From the NCBI RefSeq assembly GCF_004337505.1, contig NZ_SJZI01000008.1, forward strand, positions 296,767 through 360,766: a DNA stretch of 64,000 bases. The letters are read 5' to 3'. A program made the translations under genes and the position numbers. Shown here in pieces: positions 16,465-24,689 of this stretch (position 1 is the stretch's first letter; every line of letters starts with the position of its first letter). This stretch comes from Flaviaestuariibacter flavus (lineage in GTDB: Bacteria > Bacteroidota > Bacteroidia > Chitinophagales > Chitinophagaceae). The notes under the pieces are model-generated. The model had not been told where the DNA came from, ran no database searches, and saw only the letters and a program-made list of their open reading frames with translations.

Positions 16465-16640
16465 CATTTAATGCTCAATATTCAATGCTCAATTTTCAAT
16501 TTTCAAGGCGGATAGCTCCACTTGAGAGTTGTACATTGAACATTGATTATTGAATATTTTCATCTCCTTCCGTCGCTGACCTGTCCAACGTTTTGCAGAT
16601 TACCCCATTGCCACATTACGCCATTACCCCATTACCTTTG
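16465..16640. repeat. AT-rich degenerate short repeats
   Basis: It contains runs of AATGCTCAATATTCAATGCTC and CAATTTTCAATTTTCAA near 16470-16507, ACATTGAACATTGATTATTGAA near 16530-16553, and CCCCATTGCCACATTACGCC near 16604-16635. These repetitive leaders are common before genes in this group and are unlikely to be coding. They lie in the upstream extension of the aminotransferase frame. Confidence 0.55.
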
Positions 16641-16644
16641 CCTC

Positions 16645-17868
16645 ATGCTGCAGATCTCCCAGCGCGGCCAGCAGATGCCGCCCTCTCCTATCCGGAAGCT
16701 TGTACCTTTCGCCGAAGCCGCCAAGAAGCGCGGCATGCATGTTTATCACCTCAATATCGGCCAGCCCGACGTGGAAACGCCGCCCGCCATCCTGGATGCG
16801 GTGCGTCATGCCGACATCAAGGTGCTCGAGTACAGTCACAGCGCCGGAAACGAAAGCTACCGCCGCAAGCTCACCGGCTATTATAAAAAGGTAGGCATCA
16901 ACGTAACGCCGGAAGAGATCATCGTCACCACGGGCGGCTCCGAGGCCATCCAGTTCGGCTTCTTCACCTGCCTCAACCCCGGCGACGAGGTGATCGTGCC
17001 CGAGCCCTATTATGCCAACTACAACGGCTTCGCCGTGGCGGCGGGCGTTACCGTGGTACCCATCACGGCCCGCATCGAAAACGGCTTTGCCCTGCCGCCG
17101 ATCGCCGACTTCGAAAAGGTGATCACGCCGAAAACGCGCGCCATCATCGTGTGCAATCCCAATAACCCCACCGGTTACCTCTACAGCCGCGCCGAGATGG
17201 AAGCGCTGAAGGAGATTTGTCTTAAGCACGACCTGTACCTGTTTTCCGACGAAGCCTACCGCGAGTTTTGCTATGACGGCGCCTATATCAGCGCCCTGCA
17301 CCTCGAGGGTATGGACCAGCACGTGGTGCTGATGGACACCGTGAGCAAGCGCTACAGCGCCTGCGGTGCCCGCCTCGGGGCTTTCGTTACCAAGAACAAG
17401 GAAGTGCTGGCAGCGGCGATGAAGTTCGCCCAGGCCCGCCTCTCCCCTCCCGGCCTAGCCCAGATCATGGGTGAAGCGGCGGTAGACCTGCCCGATTCGT
17501 ATTTCGACGCACCCAAGGCTGAATACCAGGCCCGCCGCGACCTATTGGTGAGCCGCCTCAATGCCATGGAAGGCGTGTTCTGCCCCAACCCGGGCGGCGC
17601 CTTTTACGCCATCGCCCGCCTCCCCATCGACGACTCCGATGCCTTTTGCCAATGGCTGCTCGAGTCCTTTGAGCTCGATGGCAAAACCGTCATGCTGGCG
17701 CCCGCAACCGGCTTCTATGGCACGCCCGGCCTCGGCAGGAACGAGGTGCGCCTTGCCTACGTGCTCAACCGCACCGACCTCAGCGAGGCCATGGATTGCC
17801 TGGAGGCAGCGCTGAAAGTGTACCCGGGTCGGGTGCTCAGCAATGAAACTGCGGCAGCGACGGTATAG
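16645..17868 (+). CDS. Pyridoxal-phosphate-dependent aminotransferase (class I/II)
   Basis: This 407-residue fold-type I aminotransferase starts MLQISQRGQQMPPSPIRKLVPFAEAAKKRG. Visible family elements are YHLNIGQPDVETP, the VTTGGSEAIQFG phosphate-site segment, CNPNNPTGYLYS with the substrate-binding Asn, FSDEAYREFCYDG with the PLP-binding Asp and Tyr, and a Lys in DTVSKRYSACGARLG that forms the Schiff base. It probably acts on aspartate or aromatic or other neutral amino acids; the exact substrate is not evident. ATG 16645 is used; the 34 upstream codons cover low-complexity repeats. Confidence 0.88.
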   Translation: MLQISQRGQQMPPSPIRKLVPFAEAAKKRGMHVYHLNIGQPDVETPPAILDAVRHADIKVLEYSHSAGNESYRRKLTGYYKKVGINVTPEEIIVTTGGSEAIQFGFFTCLNPGDEVIVPEPYYANYNGFAVAAGVTVVPITARIENGFALPPIADFEKVITPKTRAIIVCNPNNPTGYLYSRAEMEALKEICLKHDLYLFSDEAYREFCYDGAYISALHLEGMDQHVVLMDTVSKRYSACGARLGAFVTKNKEVLAAAMKFAQARLSPPGLAQIMGEAAVDLPDSYFDAPKAEYQARRDLLVSRLNAMEGVFCPNPGGAFYAIARLPIDDSDAFCQWLLESFELDGKTVMLAPATGFYGTPGLGRNEVRLAYVLNRTDLSEAMDCLEAALKVYPGRVLSNETAAATV

Positions 17869-17970
17869 ACCGCACGCGTAAAACCCATCCCCAGCCCTTC
17901 CCAAAGGGAAGGGGGCGTCTCGGGAAGTGTTACAGTGTTTGGAACAGTCTTCAATTTGACGCAATACTAC

Positions 17971-18001
17971 AAAGAGCGGATGCCGTAGGTATCCGCTCTT
18001 T
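17971..18001 (+). terminator. Terminator after the aminotransferase
   Basis: The stem agagcggatgcc / ggtatccgctct has one mismatch and is followed by TTT. It closely matches the hairpin at 1-28. The 295-base gap 17869-18163 otherwise shows only GC-rich palindromes near 17890-17918 and 18060-18096. Confidence 0.75.
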
Positions 18002-18163
18002 GTATTAGTAGCACCGAACAGAAAACTGGTTGAAACAATAGTAAACTACCCGAGAGTCACCCCTCCCCACCCGGGGACGGGCCGGGGGTGGGGCCAGCTC
18101 ATCCGCGGAGGCACAGCATTTGCATAATCGCTTTCATCACTTCATCTAAAACTCACCCCCTCT

Positions 18164-19102
18164 ATGGCACATAGTGAAAACTACGGCAGCTGGCATGCCG
18201 ACAATGAATTCCAGCCCAATGAAGGCAAGACCGGCATCGTCAACGTCGGGCAAACGGAGCGTCTCTTCAGCACCGCGATGGGCGCCTTCCTGCTTTCCTC
18301 CGGACTGGGCAACCTGTTCAAGCATCCCATCAACGGACTGGTGAAGACGGCCATCGGCGGCTTCCTGCTGTACCGCGGCACCTCGGGCAATTGTCCCCTG
18401 TACAGCGCCCTCGGCAAGCAGGCCGGCGTGGAGCGTACCGACGCCATCAACATCCGCACGAACCTGATCGTGAACAAGCCGAAGGATGAAGTGTACCGCT
18501 TCTGGCGCAAGCTCGAAAACCTGCCCCTTTTCATGAAGCACCTCGCTGCGGTTACCGAGATCGATGAAAAGCATTCCCACTGGGAAGCCATGATCCCCGG
18601 CGGCATCGGCCGTATCAAGTGGAACGCCGAGATCGTTAAGGAAGAAGAAGGCTATATGATCGGCTGGCAGTCGATCCCCAACGCCACGATTTCCAACGCC
18701 GGCAAGGTGGTCTTCCACGATGCCCTCGGCGGGCAGGGTACGGAGCTCGAAGTGGTGATCTCCTACCATGCACCTGCCGGTGAGCTCGGCGCGGGCATCG
18801 CCAAGGCACTCAACCCGGTATTTGAGCGCATCATCCGCCAGGACGTGATGAACTTCAAGGAGTACATCGAAACAAAGCACAACGGCGGCCCGGGGGCATC
18901 TTCCTCCGCGGGTGCAGCCCCCGGCTCGTCTTCAGGCGCGGCCGCCGGTGGCACCGGCTCGGGAGCGGCTTACGGCAACACGCCGCAGGGCTCACAGCCC
19001 GCGAGCGGCAACGCCCCCGGTAATACAGGCAGCACACCCTCCATGCATGCCAACCCGGGTAACAGTGCCAGCAACGACAACCCCGGCTACCAGGCACATT
19101 AA
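18164..19102 (+). CDS. DUF2892-like membrane segment plus SRPBCC (polyketide cyclase-type) domain protein
   Basis: In this 312-residue protein, residues about 25-95 carry a DUF2892-like pair of hydrophobic segments (ERLFSTAMGAFLLSSGLGNL, TAIGGFLLYRGTSGNCPLYSALG). Residues about 105-230 form an SRPBCC/START-like domain (IVNKPKDEVYRFWRKLENLPLFMKHLAAVTEID, IKWNAEIVKEEEGYMIGWQS, GGQGTELEVVISYHAP). The last 70 residues are a Gly/Ser/Ala/Pro/Asn-rich disordered tail. Such proteins occur alone or near stress genes and are predicted membrane-anchored lipid-binding proteins. ATG 18164 fits; no operon partner is seen. Confidence 0.82.
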   Translation: MAHSENYGSWHADNEFQPNEGKTGIVNVGQTERLFSTAMGAFLLSSGLGNLFKHPINGLVKTAIGGFLLYRGTSGNCPLYSALGKQAGVERTDAINIRTNLIVNKPKDEVYRFWRKLENLPLFMKHLAAVTEIDEKHSHWEAMIPGGIGRIKWNAEIVKEEEGYMIGWQSIPNATISNAGKVVFHDALGGQGTELEVVISYHAPAGELGAGIAKALNPVFERIIRQDVMNFKEYIETKHNGGPGASSSAGAAPGSSSGAAAGGTGSGAAYGNTPQGSQPASGNAPGNTGSTPSMHANPGNSASNDNPGYQAH

Positions 19103-19121
19103 ACAACAAAGACCAGGAAAA

Positions 19122-19160
19122 TAAAAAGCCTTCCGTGCATCCGCGGGAGGCTTTTGCTTT
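19122..19160 (+). terminator. Terminator after the SRPBCC gene
   Basis: AAAAAGCCTTCC pairs imperfectly with GGGAGGCTTTT around the sequence GTGCATCCGC and is followed by a T-rich stretch. Confidence 0.65.
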
Positions 19161-19228
19161 TGTCCCGCACCGCCCTCCGGCCTTTCGCAACGCAGGGCAG
19201 CGGGCGCCTTCCTATCTTCACCGCTGCT

Positions 19229-20560
19229 ATGCGCACGTTATTTACCGACTTCAAGATCGAAAAACGCCTGCTGACCGCCCTCGCCGAAGGCGGCTACGAG
19301 CAGGCTACGCCCATCCAGGAAAATGTGTTCTCCCTCGCCATGAGCGGCGCCGATGTATGCGGTATCGCGCAGACCGGCACCGGCAAAACCCTGGCCTACC
19401 TCCTGCCCCTGCTCAACAGCTGGAAGTACGACAAGGCCAAGGAGCCAACGATGGTAGTGCTGGTGCCCACCCGCGAGCTGGTAATCCAGGTTGTGGAAAC
19501 GGCGCAGCGGCTCACCGAAAAGATGGGTACCACCATCGTCGGCATTTATGGTGGGGTCAACATCAACACACAGCGCCTGCAACTGCAGTCGACGGGCGCC
19601 GACCTGATCGTGGCTACGCCCGGCCGCTTTTACGACCTGGCCGTCACCGGCGGCTTCAAGGTGCGGAGCGTGCGCAAGCTGGTGCTCGACGAAGTGGATG
19701 AAATGCTCAACCTCGGCTTCCGCGCGCAGCTGCGCAACATCCTCGAGCTGCTGCCGCAGCGGCGGCAAAACCTGCTCTTTTCGGCAACGATGATTCCCGA
19801 GGTGGAAACCTTTGTTGATGAATACTTCCAGGACCTGCAACGCGTGGAGGCGGCCCCCGCCGGCACACCGGTGGAAAGCATTTCGCAATGGGCCTACGAA
19901 GTGCCGAACTTCCATACCAAGATCAACCTGCTGCGCCTCCTGCTGCGCGACCCCGACCTGAGCCGGGTGATCGTGTTTGCCGCTACCAAGTCGCTCGCCA
20001 ACGACATCCACGAGCTGCTGGCGCAAGATGACCCCGAGATGGTGGGATTGATCCATTCCAACAAAGAGCAGAATTACCGTATTGCTACGGTGCGCCGCTT
20101 CGCCGAAGGCACGCTGCGGGTGCTCATCGCCACCGATATCGTGGCGCGCGGCATCGACATTTCCGGCGTCAGCCATGTCATCAACTTCGATCTGCCTGAA
20201 GAATCCGCGCAGTATATTCACCGCATCGGGCGCACCGGCCGCGCCGACCAGAAAGGCAGCGCCATCTCCTTCCTGCTGCCGAAAGATGAAGCAGCGCGTG
20301 AAGCCATCGAAGCGCTCATGGGATTCGCCATCCCGGTGCGGGAATTACCGGACGACCTGGAAATCTCCACCCAGCTGACCAAAGACGAAATCCCGAAGGA
20401 GTTTATCGAGGAAGCCGCACCACCGAAGAAATACGAGGGCGGCGGGGCCTTCCACGAAAAGAAGGCGAAAAACAAAAAAGTTAACACGGTGATCAGCCGC
20501 AAGGAGCGCATGATGAAAAAATACGGCAAGCCCATCAAGCGCAGCGGCCGCAAAAAATAA
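19229..20560 (+). CDS. DEAD-box-family ATP-dependent RNA helicase
   Basis: This 443-residue helicase starts at ATG 19229 (MRTLFTDFKIEKRLLTALAEGG). The motifs are all present: Q motif (ATPIQ, 26-30), Walker A AQTGTGKT (47-54), VPTRELV, ATPGRFYD, motif II as DEVD rather than DEAD in LVLDEVDEMLNLGF, SAT in LLFSATM, then ATDIVARGIDI and HRIGRTGRADQKG. The basic tail (KKAKNKKVNTVISRKERMMKKYGKPIKRSGRKK) probably binds RNA. Likely roles are ribosome assembly or cold adaptation. It is followed after 3 bp by VF530, so an operon is likely. Confidence 0.9.
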   Translation: MRTLFTDFKIEKRLLTALAEGGYEQATPIQENVFSLAMSGADVCGIAQTGTGKTLAYLLPLLNSWKYDKAKEPTMVVLVPTRELVIQVVETAQRLTEKMGTTIVGIYGGVNINTQRLQLQSTGADLIVATPGRFYDLAVTGGFKVRSVRKLVLDEVDEMLNLGFRAQLRNILELLPQRRQNLLFSATMIPEVETFVDEYFQDLQRVEAAPAGTPVESISQWAYEVPNFHTKINLLRLLLRDPDLSRVIVFAATKSLANDIHELLAQDDPEMVGLIHSNKEQNYRIATVRRFAEGTLRVLIATDIVARGIDISGVSHVINFDLPEESAQYIHRIGRTGRADQKGSAISFLLPKDEAAREAIEALMGFAIPVRELPDDLEISTQLTKDEIPKEFIEEAAPPKKYEGGGAFHEKKAKNKKVNTVISRKERMMKKYGKPIKRSGRKK

Positions 20561-20563
20561 CCC

Positions 20564-20776
20564 ATGACGCACAACGACCCGTTGCACGGAAAGACCCTGG
20601 CGGTAATTCTCGAAACACTCCTGGCGCGATATGGCTGGGACGGACTCGCCGCGCGCATCCCGGTGAACTGCTTCCGGAATGATCCCAGCATCAAATCAAG
20701 TCTCACTTTTCTGCGCAAAACACCGTGGGCGCGCAAAAAGGTGGAAGACCTGTATATCAGTTCACTCGATCATTAA
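20564..20776 (+). CDS. VF530 family DNA-binding protein (DUF2132)
   Basis: This 70-residue protein has the full VF530 pattern: [34 protein letters not shown] and [26 protein letters not shown]. The family is a small helical fold reported to bind DNA, with unknown physiological role. It begins three bases after the helicase stop codon, so the two are almost certainly cotranscribed. Confidence 0.88.
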   Translation: MTHNDPLHGKTLAVILETLLARYGWDGLAARIPVNCFRNDPSIKSSLTFLRKTPWARKKVEDLYISSLDH

Positions 20777-20802
20777 GATTCGGCCGCGAGCGGCCTCGTC
20801 CA

Positions 20803-20943
20803 CAACAACACAACAGCACGAAGGCACGACGTTGTTTTATTATACGCTCCAATAGTTCCAATGAGCTGGCAATCGCACCCGCAATGGGTGTTGCGTACAG
20901 GCATATTTTTGATCGCGCCGTGGTGCCGTAGCGCCTTCGTGCA
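20803..20943. repeat. CACGAAGGCACGACG hairpin element, family C copy 2
   Basis: The left arm (CACAACAACACAACAGCACG then AAGGCACGACG) is mirrored by the right arm (GCGCCGTGGTGCCGTAGCGC then CTTCGTGC). It is less symmetric than the other copies and has a longer, AT-richer centre. Confidence 0.6.
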
Positions 20944-20972
20944 AAAAAAGAGGGCCGCAAGGCCCTCGTTGA
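20944..20972 (-). terminator. Terminator of the SDR gene
   Basis: On the minus strand, stem gagggcc/ggccctc with loop TTGC is followed by seven T residues. Confidence 0.82.
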
Positions 20973-20974
20973 AA

Positions 20975-21679
20975 CTATTTGCCGGGTTGGCTTGGCCGCA
21001 CTTCGATCTTGCTCGGCAGGGTGCGCGGGTGCATCCGCAGCAGGTCTACCACGATCTGGCCGATATCCTCCGGCTGGATCTTCCAGGCATCGGCTTCGTT
21101 CGGTGTATGATTGTTGAAATGCGTGGCTACCGAGCCGGGCATGATGGTGGTGACCTTGATGCCGTACTTCCGCAGGTCGAGCATGACGGCCTGGGTAAAG
21201 CCCACGAGGCCGAACTTGCTGGCGTTATAGGCAGAGGCGTTCTCGAAGAAATTGGTGCCCGCCAGCGAAGCCAGCGTGATGAGGTATCCCTTCGAGGCCT
21301 TCAGTGCGTCGATAGAGGCTTTCACGGTGTTGAACACACCGGTAAGGTTGGTGTCGATCGTTTCGCGCCACTGCTCGTAGCTGAGCTGATCGATCGGTGC
21401 GAAATGGCCCACACCCGCATTGGCGAGTACGAGGTCGAGCTGGCCAAAATGCTCCAGCACGGCTTCAATGGCCTTTTGCTCCGAGGCAGCGTCGGCCACC
21501 TGCGAGGCGATGCCCAGCACCCGCGACGGGTCGCCGCTCAATTCCCTGGCGGCCGCCAGCGCGGCGTCCTCGTGGCGGCTCGTGATGGCTACGCGCATTC
21601 CCTGTTCCAGTAAGGCTTTCGCAACTCCGAACCCGATGCCTTTCGAGCCACCGGTGATATAGGCTACTTTATCCTGCAT
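20975..21679 (-). CDS. Short-chain dehydrogenase/reductase
   Basis: This 234-residue classical SDR has the NAD(P) motif TGGSKGIG (9-16), LVLANAGVG, catalytic Ser in LITLASLAGT, and YNASK holding the Tyr-x-x-x-Lys pair, then IMPGSVATHFNNH. It resembles generic 3-oxoacyl-ACP reductase-type SDRs that act on small alcohols or ketones; no pathway is indicated. The gene has its own terminator and is on the same strand as the adjacent uronan locus, 90 bp away from the GH88 stop, but it is not one of the uronate-specific SDRs. Confidence 0.85.
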   Translation of the reverse strand: MQDKVAYITGGSKGIGFGVAKALLEQGMRVAITSRHEDAALAAARELSGDPSRVLGIASQVADAASEQKAIEAVLEHFGQLDLVLANAGVGHFAPIDQLSYEQWRETIDTNLTGVFNTVKASIDALKASKGYLITLASLAGTNFFENASAYNASKFGLVGFTQAVMLDLRKYGIKVTTIMPGSVATHFNNHTPNEADAWKIQPEDIGQIVVDLLRMHPRTLPSKIEVRPSQPGK

Positions 21680-21768
21680 AAGATTTCTTTCTTTTTAGAA
21701 AGCGAATCTAGGTGCCGGCCAGATGCCACACAACGGTGCAGTATGCCGCCACGTTACTCCCGCCCTTA

Positions 21769-22977
21769 TCAGTTACGCGCGGCGTTCAATGCGCGGTAGC
21801 GCAACAGCGCTTCCACGAAATAATAATCCGCATAAGTCAGCGCTACATCCACCTCGGAGCCCGCGGGCAGGTGCCCTACACTGTGTCGCAGCAGGAAGCC
21901 GCCATTGGTGCCCGGCGTCGCCCGGTAGCCGGCACTCATCAGTGTATGCAGTATTGTGGTTGCGGCCGCTGTATAACGTTTACTCATTTTCGCATCACTG
22001 TATCCCTGCAACTCAAGCAGTGCCGACGCGATGATGGCCGCTGCCGACGCGTCGCGCGGGGCATCGGGAATACCCGGCGGATCGAAATCCCAGAAAGGGA
22101 TCTTATCCGCCGGCAGGCGCGGGTGCTCCAGCAGGAAGCCAGCGATGCCCTGCGCCTGCTCCATGAAGCGCGGGTCGCGGGTTTCGCGGTACATGAGTGT
22201 ATATCCGTAAAGCCCCCAGGCCTGTCCGCGTGCCCATGCGGATGCATCCGCATAGCCCTGCGCCGTACGCTTCTGCAGCACGGCACCCGTAGCGCTGTCG
22301 TAATTGACCACGTGGTACGAACTGTAGTCGGGACGGAAATGATTCGCCAGCGTCGTCTCCGCATGCTTCAGCGCAATATTGCGGAATGAGGGGTCACCAC
22401 TCTCCCGGCTTGCCCAGAAAAGCAACTCCAGGTTCATCATGTTGTCAATGATCACCAGGAACTCACCCGGCTTTGCATTCCAGGAACGGATGGCCCCGAC
22501 TTTTGCATTGAAGCGCGTGGCAAGCGAGCGCGCCGACTGTAGTAATACGGAACGATATTCCGGCTTCGGATCAATGCGCAGGGCATTGCCGTAGCTGCAA
22601 TACATCATGAAGCCCAGGTCGTGCGTGGAAGTGTTGTACTGTTCTTTTTCCAGCAGGGGCAACACACGCACCGCTTCGCGGTAGAGTGCCGAATCCTTTG
22701 TTGCCTCAAACAGGCAGAGCAGCGTGCCCGGGTAAAAGCCGCTGCACCACCAGCCGGAGCCGCTGGTGGTGAGCTGGCCCGTCTTCGGGTCCCAGTTGCG
22801 GGGCAGCTTGCCGGCAGGCAGCCCGCGCAGCAACATTTTGTACTGCGCGGCACTTTGCTGCAGCACGCTGTCCGAAGCCGGCAGCAACTGCTGCTTCGCG
22901 TTGCGGCGCGCAGGCGAACATCCTGCCAGCAGGCAGCCACCAAGCAGCATTGCAAATAGCGTTCGACCGATATACAT
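21769..22977 (-). CDS. GH88 unsaturated glucuronyl hydrolase (lipoprotein)
   Basis: This 402-residue lipoprotein starts at ATG 22977 with lipobox LLAGC (Cys20). It is an alpha6/alpha6-barrel glycoside hydrolase of family 88: SGWWCSGFYPGTLLCLFEAT, STHDLGFMMYCSYG with Asp120, VIIDNMMNLELLFWAS with Asp178, and ARGQAWGLYGYTLMYRETRDP. The two Asp residues match the catalytic pair of bacterial unsaturated glucuronyl hydrolases, which hydrate the C4-C5 double bond of lyase products to release unsaturated uronic acid. It is the last gene of the susC-susD-kduD-kduI block, 16 bp after kduI. A longer upstream frame overlaps kduI and is rejected. Confidence 0.9.
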   Translation of the reverse strand: MYIGRTLFAMLLGGCLLAGCSPARRNAKQQLLPASDSVLQQSAAQYKMLLRGLPAGKLPRNWDPKTGQLTTSGSGWWCSGFYPGTLLCLFEATKDSALYREAVRVLPLLEKEQYNTSTHDLGFMMYCSYGNALRIDPKPEYRSVLLQSARSLATRFNAKVGAIRSWNAKPGEFLVIIDNMMNLELLFWASRESGDPSFRNIALKHAETTLANHFRPDYSSYHVVNYDSATGAVLQKRTAQGYADASAWARGQAWGLYGYTLMYRETRDPRFMEQAQGIAGFLLEHPRLPADKIPFWDFDPPGIPDAPRDASAAAIIASALLELQGYSDAKMSKRYTAAATTILHTLMSAGYRATPGTNGGFLLRHSVGHLPAGSEVDVALTYADYYFVEALLRYRALNAARN

Positions 22978-22993
22978 CAGTAAAGAATGACGT

Positions 22994-23824
22994 TTAGCGC
23001 ATCGACACCAGCGGCACGGGATCAACGTCGGTATAATCGCGGTTCTCGCCGGCCATGCCCCAGATAAAGCCGTAATTGGAAGTGCCGCAACCGGAGTGGA
23101 TCGACCAGGGCGGCGAAATGATCGCATCGTGGTTGGCTACTACCAGGTGACGCGTTTGCTGCGGCTCACCCATGAAGTGAAACACGCGCTGATCTTCCGG
23201 CAGGTTGAAATAAAAGTATGCCTCCATCCGGCGCGAGTGCAGGTGGGCCGGCATTGTATTCCACACCGATCCGGGCTCGAGGATGGTGAGCCCCATCACG
23301 AGCTGGCAGCTCTGAATGCCATCGGCATGAATATACTTGTAAATGGTGCGGTGGTTGCTGGTAGCCGCGTCGCCGACTGTCACCGGGGCGGCTTCATCGC
23401 GGGTGAACTTCCGGGTGGGATGCGTTGTATGCGCGGGTGCCGACAGCAGGTAAAACACGGCCGGCTGCGTGGGGTCGGTACTGCGGAAGGTGACCGTTTC
23501 GGTCCCGCGACCTACGTAAAGACATTCGAGTTTACCGAGTTCATAAGATTCTGAACCGGCCGTAACCGTGCCCGCGCCACCTACATTGATGATGCCGAGC
23601 TCGCGGCGCTCGAGGAAAAAATTTGCTTTCAGTTCGGTATGTGTTCCGAGCGTAAGTGCGTCTCCCGCCGGCATGGCGCCGCCCACCACCATCCGGTCGT
23701 AGTGCGTATATACCAGCTTCAGTTGACCGGGTGTCATCAGACCTTCCACGAGAAAGTTCCGGCGGAGTGTATCAGTGTCCATGGCTGCGGTTTCGGCGCG
23801 GCCGTTTTCAAAACGTATTTCCAT
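22994..23824 (-). CDS. kduI: 5-keto-4-deoxyuronate isomerase
   Basis: This 276-residue, two-cupin enzyme converts 4-deoxy-L-threo-5-hexosulose uronate to 3-deoxy-D-glycero-2,5-hexodiulosonate. The zinc ligands are visible as His194, His196 (PAHLHSRRMEAYFYF), Glu201 and His243 (WSIHSGCG), the same spacing as in the E. coli enzyme. Length is standard. It lies between kduD and the GH88 gene on the same strand with short gaps, so the block should process unsaturated uronate released by GH88. The start is ATG 23824. Confidence 0.95.
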   Translation of the reverse strand: MEIRFENGRAETAAMDTDTLRRNFLVEGLMTPGQLKLVYTHYDRMVVGGAMPAGDALTLGTHTELKANFFLERRELGIINVGGAGTVTAGSESYELGKLECLYVGRGTETVTFRSTDPTQPAVFYLLSAPAHTTHPTRKFTRDEAAPVTVGDAATSNHRTIYKYIHADGIQSCQLVMGLTILEPGSVWNTMPAHLHSRRMEAYFYFNLPEDQRVFHFMGEPQQTRHLVVANHDAIISPPWSIHSGCGTSNYGFIWGMAGENRDYTDVDPVPLVSMR

Positions 23825-23856
23825 TGTATTCTTAAAAGTCGGTTTTAATAAAAGGG

Positions 23857-24627
23857 TCAGCGGCCCATCCAGCCGCCGTCAACGGTGAGAATGGTGCCGT
23901 GCACGTAAGCGGACGCCTCTGAAGCGAGGAAAACAGTCGGCCCGACAAAGTCTTCCGGATCGCCCCATCGCCCGGCGGGGATCCGCCCCAGGATGGACGC
24001 GCTGCGCTCCGGGTCGGCACGGAGTGCTTCGGTGTTGTCGGTGGAGATATAGCCCGGCGCGATGCCGTTGACATTGATCCCTTTCCCGGCCCACTCGTTG
24101 GCGAAGGCTTTGATGAGCGAGGCAAGCGCGCCTTTGCTGGCGGCATAGCCCGGCACATTGATGCCGCCCTGGAAAGACAGCAGCGAGCAGGTGCAGATGA
24201 TCTTGCCGCCACCCCGCGCGAGCATCGTCTTGCCCACTTCGCGGGTAAGGATAAAGACGGAGTCGAGGTTAATGGCCAGCACGCGGTCCCAGTAGTCGTC
24301 GGAATGCTCGGCCGCGGGGGCGCGCAGGATGGTGCCGGCGTTGTTTACTAGAATATCGATATCGGGATGATCCGCCAGCACCTGTTTGATGAAGGCGTAG
24401 AGCGCATCGCGGTTACCCATATCGGCAGAATAAGACCAGAAGCGACGTCCGGCCGCCTGCACGGAGCGCTCGGTGTCGCTGCCGGGCTGCAGGCTTGCCG
24501 ATACACCGATGATGTCGGCGCCGGCTTCAGCAAGACCGAGGGCCATGGCAGCCCCGATGCCGCGGCTGCAGCCCGTGACGAGCGCTTTTTTCCCGGTGAG
24601 GTCGAATAGGGAAGTTCTGTTGTTCAT
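23857..24627 (-). CDS. kduD: 2-deoxy-D-gluconate 3-dehydrogenase / KduD reductase
   Basis: This 256-residue SDR has TGCSRGIG as NAD motif, ILVNNAGTILRAPAAEHSDDYWDRVLAINLDS, catalytic Ser in CTCSLLSFQGG, YAASK, and the KduD-typical INVNGIAPGYISTDNTEALRADPERS followed by RIPAGRWGDPEDF. It reduces 3-deoxy-D-glycero-2,5-hexodiulosonate to 2-keto-3-deoxygluconate. It is preceded by a terminator-like hairpin after susD (24656-24681), so expression may be lower than that of susCD. Confidence 0.93.
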   Translation of the reverse strand: MNNRTSLFDLTGKKALVTGCSRGIGAAMALGLAEAGADIIGVSASLQPGSDTERSVQAAGRRFWSYSADMGNRDALYAFIKQVLADHPDIDILVNNAGTILRAPAAEHSDDYWDRVLAINLDSVFILTREVGKTMLARGGGKIICTCSLLSFQGGINVPGYAASKGALASLIKAFANEWAGKGINVNGIAPGYISTDNTEALRADPERSASILGRIPAGRWGDPEDFVGPTVFLASEASAYVHGTILTVDGGWMGR

Positions 24628-24655
24628 GATTTACAATTGATCAATTCCGTTACAT

Positions 24656-24681
24656 ATAAAAAAGGCCCCGGGCGGGGCCTG
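24656..24681 (-). terminator. Intercistronic terminator-like hairpin between susD and kduD
   Basis: On the minus strand AGGCCCC/GGGGCCT pair around a 4-nt loop, followed by a TTTTTTTAT tract. It sits in the 62-bp gap between susD and kduD and would partly stop transcription after susD. Confidence 0.8.
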
Positions 24682-24689
24682 CAAATTAG

